From NCBI RefSeq assembly GCF_949987515.2, contig NC_082692.2, forward strand, positions 44,980,418-45,044,417: a stretch of DNA of 64,000 bases. The letters run 5' to 3'. The DNA comes from Delphinus delphis (Eukaryota > Chordata > Mammalia > Artiodactyla > Delphinidae). The position numbers were made by a program, and so were the translations under genes. Of this stretch, positions 54,901 to 64,000 are shown in pieces; position 1 is the stretch's first letter; each line of letters opens with the position of its first letter. Under the pieces are notes generated by a model that saw only the letters and a program-made list of their open reading frames with translations, had not been told where the DNA came from and ran no database searches.

Positions 54901-57215
54901 CACATTCATGGTAGAGCCTTCTGTAACCCGGACAACTATCTCACCAGTAGCCACAGTTCTTTGTCATTAAGAGTCTCACATCTTTTTCTCTCATCCTTTG
55001 CTTTATTGCCACTATATATTCTTTGATATAGACAGAGGGCATACTCAGATCTTACAATGATATTCCAATTTTATCCAACAGGCTTATTCTGATCTCTTAT
55101 TGGTAAGTATCCCACATCACTTTTGAGGATCTCAAAGTTTGTACCCAAGATGAAATCTCCATCAATAAGATTCTACTACAATGTTCCTTTTAATTTTTTA
55201 ATAAGGTATACAACTCCAATTGCCTTGGAAACAAATTTGTGCAGAGTGCAGTCTCAAAAAAGCTACGACTTCAGTTTTACAGCATGGGGATTATTGTGAT
55301 TCACCGCGTGTACCTACATCCGTGCAGGAAACTAAAAGGCCAGGTACCGCCTAACTTCCAAATCCTGGAACTGTTTGTGGGAGTCCAAGGAAGCAGTGCT
55401 GCTTTCGCGATCCAACTAGTCCTCTTCTTCGTGCTGTTGTTTCCGGGAGGGATGTGCAAGACTTGGGTCCCCCGTCTTTGGTCCCTGGTGTGCAGAGAGG
55501 CTGGCTGTGCAGTACAGCCCAGGGAGAGAACATGAGGGTGAAAATGTTCAATAGGATGTTGATTTCATCATTGAAACAGAATCACAGAGGAATGCTTTTA
55601 GAAGAGTCTTTTTAATCTTTAGCTGTTTGCTTCTAGGCAACCTCCTTCCTGTTACTGTCAATTTTCTGTTTCCTTCCCTCTCCTCTCTTCACATAGAAAT
55701 TCTGTATTGCTATATATTTACATAGAAATATAATCAAATAAAACCATTGCAGCAGATTCACCTAAAGCTATTAAGAATTAATGTTTATCATATGTCCTGG
55801 CTGAGAGCCAGTCATGCCATTCAGGATTCATGTACTTCTCTGGCCTCTAAAAGGATTTGGGATTAAATCTGTGAACACACCACTCTCGTGGCCCTGCTCT
55901 ATGGTATCAGGCCATGGAAAATAGCATCATGTAACTGTACTTTGAGCTCTGAAAAATGGATGGAAAGGATGCTACTTTAACACATCTCAGACTGATCTTG
56001 GCGGGGCTGGAGGTAACTGGAGGAAGATGAGAATGTTCTAAGAAGATGAGCAGGAAGTGCCACGTGCGAGGGGCTGTGGTGTAGGTCTCACTGTCTTTAT
56101 TTAATGATGCAGTGGGGATGCTTTGTTTCTGAAACACCAGGAAAAATAAACATACACATAACAAGAACAAAAAAGTAGAGGCCGAAAATTCTGAGCTTGC
56201 CTGCAAACACTTGCTTCCTGAGTCCAAACTTAAAAGCACCCTTGAGCACAACCAAGGAACTGCTCAGGGAATGGTGTTATCCCAACTGCGGTGATGTACT
56301 TTGGGGAAGGGATCCGATCCGCCCCTACCACCACCACCTCGTCTGTACAATTTACAATTTTTTGTACCCAGACTTGAAAATAAGTCAGTAAAATGAATAG
56401 AATCCCAGGAATTCTGTTTACCATGACCATTCAGTGAAGTCTTTTTAAGGTGGAGCTATTGGCAGTGGGGGCACTGGGGGTGTGTCGCCCCCTCCCCTGA
56501 GTGCTGATGGTACCAGCCGGGACCAGGTTCTGCTCCGGGGATGTGCAGGCCGCGTCAATGGGTGAGTCAGCACTGGCCAGCTTCACCAGTTACATAGTGG
56601 AAACTTGTCCTATAACTAGAGCTGCCTTCTGTCCTGTGACTTATCTGTCTGCAGCAAATCTATGACTCCTCCACAAATTCGTATTGCTCCAAGGAATCAA
56701 GAAAAAGACAAGGAAATAGAATACATTGAGTTTATTCAATGTTGGTTTTCAGGAGGGCCCTGAGTTCAGTGTTTGTGTGTTTCTTCTGATTTGTTGTGCT
56801 AGTTTTTTGGGTGGAATTTGTTTTCTGGTATAGGCCTTTGCTTTACGACCAGTTTTCATTAAAACATGGAAGTGGAAAAATATGACATTTTTTTTTCATG
56901 TGAGAGAGTCATAATATGAATTCTTAAAAACTTGACAAGAGACTGGATCTGTGAGATTCCATCCTGTTTAGTGACATAGATAATGATGTGTTGTGTGAAT
57001 TGCTCTTTCCAAAAGTTCATTGTTTTTCTTGCTCTGGGCCTGTCTTTATCAGAAAGTCCAGAAACATTCTTAGTGTAACACACATGATATGTATTTGTAT
57101 ATAAATTTCTCCAGGTATTTTAGGTTGCAGACTATTATCATTTGGGATTTTGGGAGCTCCCAGAAATATTTTAAGCAGGATAGATATCTTTATGGTCAAA
57201 TGGAGACATTTATTT
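51948..57215. other. Long repeat-poor unique region
   Basis: About 5.3 kb in which I recognise no SINE or L1. Short frames include 55239-55535 (98 codons, with CpG-containing sequence and a hydrophobic stretch AIQLVLFFVLLFPGG) and 53886-54089. Neither has a known domain. A NF-E2/MARE-like site lies at 56563-56572. Confidence 0.4.
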
Positions 57216-57219
57216 AACA

Positions 57220-57534
57220 TAAACCATGTCCTATGGTGTTTTGTATATGAGAGTGCACGCATGTGGTACAAAACCTGAAAGGTACAGAGAGTCAAGGAAA
57301 AATGTCAGTACCCCCAGCCGCCCAGTATTCCCCCGAAGCCACCCCATCATTTTCTTCTTTGTGTTTATACACATATTGAATCATACACACATTATATTAT
57401 ATACTATAGCTAGCTGTCTATCCAACTACATATCTATAATTTATTTACTCAGGCCCCTATTGATGATATCTATGTTGCTTTTAATTTGTTATGGACAATG
57501 CTGTGAGGATGTGTATTTAGAACACACTTTCTGT
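57220..57534 (-). repeat. Ancient L1M/HAL1 fragment, part 1
   Basis: GTGCACGCATGTGGTAC, ATTTTCTTCTTTGTGTTTATACAC and TTTGTTATGGACAATGCTGTGAGGA resemble the reverse complement of old L1M ORF2. It continues at 57826 after the L2 insertion. Confidence 0.55.
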
Positions 57535-57825
57535 AGGTACCTGCTTGGCTCCTTCCTCATCTCCCTCAGGGCTCTGTTTAAATGTCGCCTCCTTACCTGC
57601 CTTATGGAGACAGCCTTCTTCCCTCATTACTTCCTACCCCTCTTTCCGTACTTGAATTTTCTTCATGCCACCACTTGACATATTATGCATTGATTTATTG
57701 ACAGTCTATCTCCCCAACCAATATAAGCCTCACAAGACTCCACTGTTTGCTGTTCCTTCCCCAGTGCCTAGAATGGTAGCTGGTATGCAGTTGGTGCTCA
57801 CTAAGTATACTTATTAAATGAATAG
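57535..57825 (+). repeat. L2 LINE 3' end
   Basis: CTCCTTCCTCATCTCCCTCAGGGCTCTGTTTAAATGTCGCCTCCT-type order (two blocks: CTCATCTCCCTCAGGGCTCT and TTTAAATGTCGCCTCCTTAC), then CAGTGCCTAGAATGG and GGTGCTCACTAAGTATACTTATT match L2 well. Confidence 0.85.
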
Positions 57826-57994
57826 GTCATTTTTCACATGTGTGAGTACTTTTGTAGGAAAAATTACTAGAAGTGGAATTGTTGTGTTAAAGGGTGTGGG
57901 CACTGGTGATTTTGCCAACTTGCTTTCCCTTAGAAATTGTAGAAATGTATCCTTCCATCAGCAATGTTCTAACAACAACAAACTTAAAAACATT
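57826..57994 (-). repeat. Ancient L1M/HAL1 fragment, part 2
   Basis: TTTTCACATGTGTGAGTACTTTTG, ACTAGAAGTGGAATTG, TTAAAGGGTGTGGGCA and TCCATCAGCAATGT follow the reverse complement of the same old L1 as part 1. A third piece may continue at 58345-58480 (TTTAATGAGTGATGCTGCCC). Confidence 0.72.
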
Positions 57995-58344
57995 TTTTTC
58001 TGAGATTATCGTACTAAGTAAGCCAGAAAGGAAAGACAAATACCATATGAGATCACTTATATGTGGAATCTAAAGTGGTTGCCAAGGGGGAGTGGGTTGG
58101 GGGAGGGATGGACTGGGAGGTTGGGGTTAGTAGATGCAAACTATTATATATAGGATGGATAAACAACAAGATCCTACTGTATAGCACAGGGAACTATATT
58201 CAATACCGTGTGATAAACCATAATGGAATAGAATGTTAAGAAAATAAAGTATATATATATGGATAACTGAATCACTTTGCTGTACAGCAGAAATGAAAAC
58301 AACATTGTAAATCAACTATATGTCAATAAGAAAATAAAATAAAT
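57995..58344 (+). mobile_element. 5'-truncated L1
   Basis: CTGAGATTATCGTACTAAGTAAG, CACTTATATGTGGAATCTAA, CTACTGTATAGCACAGGGAAC and a 3' end GTCAATAAGAAAATAAAATAA. Same 3' UTR lineage as 41740-42381. It interrupts the old L1M. Confidence 0.88.
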
Positions 58345-58480
58345 TTTATTTTACTTTCACCAGTGGGAAAATTTTTTTTCCAAGTTGATATAACCTATAG
58401 TATCTCATTTTAGTTATAATTTGTGTTTTTAATGAGTGATGCTGCCCAAAGTCTTTAACTGTTACAATGACTTAACATGT

Positions 58481-60654
58481 ATGAAGTGATTTCACCTGCG
58501 CTATCTTGAAGACCCAAAGGTCTTCCTGACACTCATGCTCTCAGACCAGACGTTGCTTGTTATCTCCCTCCTGGACTCTAGGTATGTGGTGGTTCCTGGC
58601 TGCCTCAGTTTTGTCTTCACTCACTCATTCTGAAATCCATAACTTATGTGTATTGAACACTGGTTGATAAGATCAGAGATTAAACTTACTTCCTTAATTG
58701 CAGTTCCCAAGTTTTCTTCTTCTCATGAAGATGTCCATTTCCCAAATGTTTCCTGCTCCAGCCTTTAACTGCTAGGGAGCAGAGAAGTTTCCAGCATCCA
58801 GAGAAAGGCTCTTGTCTCCTGACCATCCTGACTATCCTTGTCCTACAAAGCGGCCCACACACCAGCCTAATAACTGCATTCAATTTTGGTAGTTACTTTT
58901 GACTTCTAGATTTCTTATGCAATAAAATGTATCTAATTTCCCTTTGACCTTGTGCCATTTAATGTCCTCCTACTTTCAAGCCATATTTGTGGTCTCCATT
59001 TATACCACTAGGAATACCAATGTCAAGAAAGACATTTTGCCATAACAGTTGAAAATACCAAGAATTTGATGTACAATTGGGCTTGAATAAAAGTGGTATC
59101 ATTCCATTGTGCTGTTTCTTAGTTAATCGTATCCCAGGGATTCTTTAAACTTCCCCTTTAAAAGTGTTTACATATGCTTGACCCATGTATTTGGACCTTC
59201 ATGGTTTTACTGGAGGGTGAAATAGGAGTTTCCTGTGAAACTCATTCTTTGGCTTATTGTATGAAATCTCAGTGTATAAATTATAGGATCCTCATAGCAA
59301 AAATAAAATAATGTCACTAAGACGATCTTCAACCTTGGATCCTCTTGCTACTATAACTCTAAACCAACATTTGTATAGCCTCTCCCTCCCACCTCTCCAA
59401 CCTCCCCCAACTTCCCTAAAAAAGAATAAAAGGCATGGATTATTTACCTGTTGTGACCTATACAAAAACGTTGAAAAATGGTGCCATTCCAAGAACACTG
59501 AGACAAAGACATAAAAATAATTTTTAGGTCTCCTGAAAATTTGTGTTGTCTTGTTTCTAACAAGAAATCAAATACCTTATAAATGTGATTTTTTTTTTGT
59601 TTTTGAGTGTTAGCCTAGGATTGTCTGAATATTAATGTGGTTTGTGCTTATAAATTTGTTGTATGATATTTGTTAGATAAGCCTTTCATTCCTTTCTTTT
59701 TCTTTGGGTGGTGGATTATGAAGAATCATTGTTTAACACCTATTAAAGGCATGACAAAATCCAATATTTAAAACAGTTTGGTTATATACTGATTGAAATA
59801 TAATAGAAAAGTCAGAGGAATATTTTTTCTAAACTTTTTTCTGAAATTCTCAAATCAGTAAATTTGAAGAATTCCATGAACTATAAAACACGTCATGTGT
59901 ATACAACCAACTAGTCAGGAAAAAATAAGGTGATGAAGGATTTTTATGCTATAATGGCACAGAAAAATGTTGTACTAATATTCATGTGGGACATAACCTT
60001 GATAAGTAAAATCTTTAAAAACACTGTCCTTATAAGCAGCAGCCATAACTTTAGGTCCTGATGATTTTGAAAATCTCCAGTGGCTACAAGAAGATAACCT
60101 TGGCACTACAAGATAACATCCCTGAAATGTTATGGGCGACTATGGCATATAAATGTAACTTAGAAACATCTTCATGCTGAGATTTAATACTTGGGGGTCA
60201 GTGTGCTGGTAATGCTTGAAAAAAACCAAACATATCAACTAAACAACCTTCATTATTGTGTTCACCAGGGAGTCTCAATATGAAATCTTTTCACATCAGG
60301 AATCATTTCAACACTGAGTCAAAAAGCCTAAAGCATACAGGAGGTTGAGCAAGCAATGACAAGATTCTTAAAAGAAACATGAACTCCTGAGCTCTTGTGT
60401 ATAAACTTTTACATATAATGTACTTATACATATATCACTTAAAGATGACTTTTACAAGTATATCAAGATATATATTCTTTGACCATTAACTCATTTTCTA
60501 AAAAGGCAGTTAGCCAAAAAGATAAAAATATTATTTTATAATCATTACCACATAAGATACACATAGAATTAAGGAATTAAAAGAAGTTAAATAAAATATT
60601 CATTTTCTAGATGGAGAATAGAAGATTTTTAGGGTAGCAAAATTATTGTTTGAT
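58481..60654. other. Unique AT-rich DNA, no gene seen
   Basis: No family recognised. A T-run lies near 59592. Open frames are short (up to 68 codons). Confidence 0.4.
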
Positions 60655-60935
60655 ACTATAATGATGGATACCTGTCATTACACATTTGTCCAAATCCATA
60701 GAATGTACACCACCAAGAGTGAACTGTAATGTCAACTCTGGAGTCTGGGTGATTATGACGTGTCAATGTGGGCTCATTGATTATAACAGATGTACCATCT
60801 GGTGGGGGATGAAGGTAATGAGGGAGGCTGTGCATGCGTGGGGGCTGGGGGTACATGTACCTCTGCTCAATATTGCTGTGACCCTAGAACTGCTCTAAAA
60901 AAGCAATCTATTTTTAAAACCTCATTTTCTTTTAT
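60655..60935 (+). repeat. Old L1M 3' UTR
   Basis: TGTCATTACACATTTGTCC, ATAGAATGTACACCACCAAGAGTGAA, TGATGTGTCAATGTGGG-like text, ACCATCTGGTGGGGGATG and GAACTGCTCTAAAAAAGC match in order an old L1M 3' end. Confidence 0.72.
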
Positions 60936-60949
60936 TTATTTTTGTTTTT

Positions 60950-61830
60950 ATATTTAAAAAATTAACAGCATTTTGGAGGTATGATGGACATATGATAAAC
61001 AGCATGTATCTGTAGTATATATTTTGGTATGTCTTAACATAACGTTTGCACCAGTGGAAGCATCAACACAATCTGCATAGTGAGCATATCTATGACCCAC
61101 AAAGGTCTCCTTACTCCCGTGGAAATCCCCCTCCCCTCCCACCCAATATTAGTCCCCAGACAGCCACCATTCTTTCTGTCACTATAGAGATAAGTTGGCA
61201 TTTTCTAAAGTTTATATAAGTGAAATTACATAGTATGTGATCTTTTTCACTCAGAACAATTATTTTGGAAATCATCCATGTCATTGCATTTATGAACATT
61301 TCATTTCTTTTTTATTGCTGAGTAGTGTTCCGTAGTATGGATACACTGTAGTTTGTTTACCCATTCACCTGTTGATGAAATTTGGGTTGTTTCCAGTTTT
61401 TGGCAATTACAAATAAAGCTGTTATGAACATTTGTGTACAAGTCTTTGTGTGCACATATGCTTTCTTTTCTCTTGGGGAAATAGCTGGGAGTAAAATGGC
61501 TGAGCTCTATGATGTGTGTATATTTAGCTTTCTAATAAAGTGCCAAACTCTTTCTCGAGTGGCTGTCCCATTGTACGTTACCACTAGTAGTGTGGTAATA
61601 GTGAGTTCCAGCTCCTCCACATGCCAAGACTTGTTATGGTCAGTCTTTAATTTTAGATGTTCCAATAGGTGGGTGGTGCCATGCAATTGCAGTTTTAATT
61701 TGCATTTCCTGATGACTAATGGCATGGAGCATCTTTGCATGTAATTATTTGCAATCCATATATCTTCTTGGGTGAAGTGTCTATTAAAATATTTTGTTTT
61801 TTGAAATTGGATTGTACCCCAAGTCCCCTA
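60950..61830 (-). repeat. Old L1M ORF2 fragment
   Basis: Plus strand shows ATTGCTGAGTAGTGTTCCGTAG, ACCCATTCACCTGTTGATG, TTTGGGTTGTTTCCAG, AAATAAAGCTGTTATGAACATT and GCAGTTTTAATTTGCATTTCC: the reverse complement of the L1 ORF2 C-terminus, highly diverged. It lies head-to-tail against the 3' UTR at 60655. Confidence 0.82.
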
Positions 61831-62039
61831 ATTGTCCTTTTTTTCATACAACTATGAGACTGAACTTAAACCAATAGTTTGCATGATTATTACCCTACCA
61901 CAATGTCCATGGACATATTACATGGAAAAAATACATGTTTGGGGTATCTGGATGTGGTAGATACCTCTGGGAGGTGGTATTTATACTTGTGACTTGGATA
62001 ACAATTTTGTGTTTTGACACTGCTGAACTGTACTGTTTC

Positions 62040-62130
62040 TTATCCATCTTTGAGTTCCTGTTACTCAGCCTGGCACTATACATGCAGTACATATCAGTAA
62101 ATAATTATGGAATAAATGAACAAATGGATA
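62040..62130 (+). repeat. L2/MIR-type 3' end
   Basis: CATCTTTGAGTTCCTGTTACTC, CAGCCTGGCACTATACATGCAG and TCAGTAAATAATTATGGAATAAATGAA follow the L2 3' terminus. Confidence 0.6.
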
Positions 62131-62299
62131 CTCTGAATTTCAGAAGAACTGGAGCTAGAGGATACTAACTTTAAACTTAAATCAGCACTGTATTTCTTCA
62201 TTTAAATTTTTCTTAATATTTCTTTAAGTAGAGGCAATTATTTGTGGAGAAATGCAGGAGTCAGGGTCTCCTAATCTCATATATTGTTTTACACACTTT

Positions 62300-62580
62300 G
62301 CTTTTTTCATATCTACTTACTGCTCCTTCCCTTCCCAGCCACAGACAGATCACAAATCCATCACTTCCCCGGTTAAAAAATTTTAATGTCTTTCCATCAA
62401 ACTGAAAATAAGTTCCAAACTCTACTTCATGTCTATCAGGCCCCATAGCATATCCTGCTGCCACCCCCACTGCCTGCCTCTCCTGCCCTGTCCCTGCCTC
62501 ACTGCCCACATTGGCCTTGGTATCCAGACATGTGTCCCACTTTCTCTCCCCTATGTTTGGAATGACTTGCCCCATTTTAC
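62300..62580 (+). repeat. L2 LINE fragment
   Basis: CCATCAAACTGAAAATAAGTTCC, AACTCTACTTCATG, TATCAGGCCCCATAGCAT, GCCTGCCTCTCCTGCCC and ATGTTTGGAATGACTTGCCCC match the internal part of L2 in order. Confidence 0.75.
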
Positions 62581-64000
62581 CCTACAGTGGTTTGAATAAT
62601 GTCTCTAACAGATCAAACATGTAAAGCCCCTAGTGGGATACCCTGAAAGATGACCCACATTTGGATGTACCCATCACAGATTAGTTAAAGAGCCAACCAC
62701 AGTAACTTTAAGTTACAAAGCTTCTGGAAATAAAGGTGGTTACTTTCCTTGACATGTGGGAATGGTTTGCTGTCAAGGGGAAGCCGTTCCATGGCTCATG
62801 ACCATCTTGGGAGGCAGGCAGTACTGTCTGAACCTGAATTACTCAGCATCTGGGCTGGTGACACAAACAGCTGTCATTCTTTCTGTCTCCCTCTGTGTGT
62901 TGTCACTTCCACAGTCAGCTTTTTTCAGCTCAAATGAGTGACCTCAGGGATGTAACACCTAACCTTCCCTCCAAGGTCAAGAGCAGTTCAGTTGACAGGG
63001 ACAGAGCTATTACAGCTACGTTATACAATTTGTTTTTTATTTGGATCCATTTTATACCATTAATATGGGCATTGCTGTTTTGCTAGAAAAAGGAGGCTCT
63101 ATTCAGGAAGAAGAACATGAAAAATGACCTGGGGAGAAACAGGCTCTTTCTAACCAAGAGATATATCAGTGTAAGAACTTACTAAAAACATACCATTTGT
63201 AATGCATAAATTGTAGTCATCGCAATGGCCATCATTGTTATTCTGAGCCACTTCTCCACACTTTCAAAGGAGACCAGTGTCCTCAGACAGTCTCTTTTGT
63301 CAATGATGGATTTTTCTTTTCATGTCACAGTATTATAGGATTTGTTTCTCTGCCTAGTTCAAAGGGCTGCACTTCTGTTCATTCCTGTTTTCACCAATTT
63401 TCCTTCCATCTTGTCTCTTCTAAGCTGGTTACAGGAGTTAAGAATTTTTTTCTCCCTTTCTGAAAATAAACCAAAAAGAAATTACCTATCTGCTTCAAGG
63501 AATTTAAAACCTCCATAAAAATAAGCTCCCTTTAGAATTTCTGTAACAATCAATTTTGTTTCATGTAAGAATGTTTTGACATCTTGTGTTTTAATGGCTT
63601 AGACTACTGTGCATTTGTATCATACTCAGGAAGAGGATGCATCCTACCTCAGGTGTACTTTCTTTACATTTACATGAAGAGTTTTTGCAAATATTTAGTT
63701 TCTCTTTTTCTGGGTGGAAATGGCCACTGAGGCATCATTGGAACCAATGCACTGGTAATTGTGAACAATGGCAATAGATGGACAGCATGGTGACTAGACA
63801 CCAGTGGTATTGTTTGATTTGAAGGAAACAGCTGTGTGTGTCAGTGTGACAAGTCTAACAAGCAGTAGTAAATGGAAGGGAGACAATATGTGGTACAAAA
63901 AGAACTACGGATAATGTGTCATCTTTTATTATATAACCACAAACTGAGGATGTAATCCCACTAGTGGCAGTACTTTCCAGTGAAGACATGATTCACAGAG
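62581..64000. other. Unique DNA, no gene seen
   Basis: No repeat recognised with confidence. Frames at 62749-63086 are short and overlap in different registers. Confidence 0.4.

Noticed and set aside
55239..55535. 98-codon ORF with a hydrophobic stretch
   Set aside because: No recognised domain, no splice context, and a minus-strand frame overlaps it. It may still be checked by conservation, but I do not call a gene.
57226..57678. 150-codon plus-strand ORF
   Set aside because: It runs across an old L1M piece and an L2 3' end, so the frame joins unrelated fossils.

Overview
This window looks like mammalian nuclear DNA, almost certainly from a whale or dolphin. It contains no host protein-coding gene that I can defend, and no rRNA, functional tRNA, operon or CRISPR array. 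The origin is inferred from the repeats. Many copies of a tRNA-derived SINE have an A box (TGGCGCAGTGG), a B box (GGTTCGTGCCC) and a conserved body that fits the CHR family of cetaceans, hippos and ruminants. Most copies are the short form of about 200 bp, as in the central-deletion type that dominates in cetaceans. The L1 elements have cetartiodactyl-type 5' UTRs. I cannot tell the species.

Layout. 1-3310: 3' part of a plus-strand L1 with a second L1 3' end inserted in its ORF2. 3311-7198: mostly unique AT-rich DNA with old MIR, L2 and MLT1 copies and one SINE. 7214-14487: full-length minus-strand L1 with a perfect 15-bp target-site duplication (TSD), itself carrying a nested L1. 14500-18200: SINE, MIRs and a processed-pseudogene-like retrocopy (16073-16934) with its own 15-bp TSD. 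18209-21170: an endogenous-retrovirus LTR whose edge was hit by an L1 and then a SINE at the same target. 21170-33900: gene-desert-like unique DNA with scattered repeats and a MaLR internal remnant. 33927-34930: ERVL-type LTR plus leader. 37676-38024: a GC-rich island with a short signal-peptide-like ORF, the best, still weak, candidate for non-repeat coding sequence. 38960-42815: several old L1 pieces and a second LTR split by an L1. 44602-51932: a second full-length minus-strand L1 with a CpG-rich 5' UTR. 51950-64000: unique DNA with old L1M and L2 fossils.

All the coding capacity I recognise is retrotransposon-derived and broken: L1 ORF1 (RNA-binding coiled-coil protein) and ORF2 (endonuclease plus reverse transcriptase). 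These proteins copied L1 itself and, in trans, the SINEs and the retrocopy, which explains the TSDs and A-tails seen throughout. The points most worth checking are the different 5' UTRs of the two full-length L1s, an antisense open frame opposite ORF1 in both copies, catalytic-site lesions in the second L1, a putative short 3' transduction, an A-tail-only insertion with a 21-bp TSD, and a target site used twice. Family names come from pattern memory, not a database search. I did not find a convincing new biological system.
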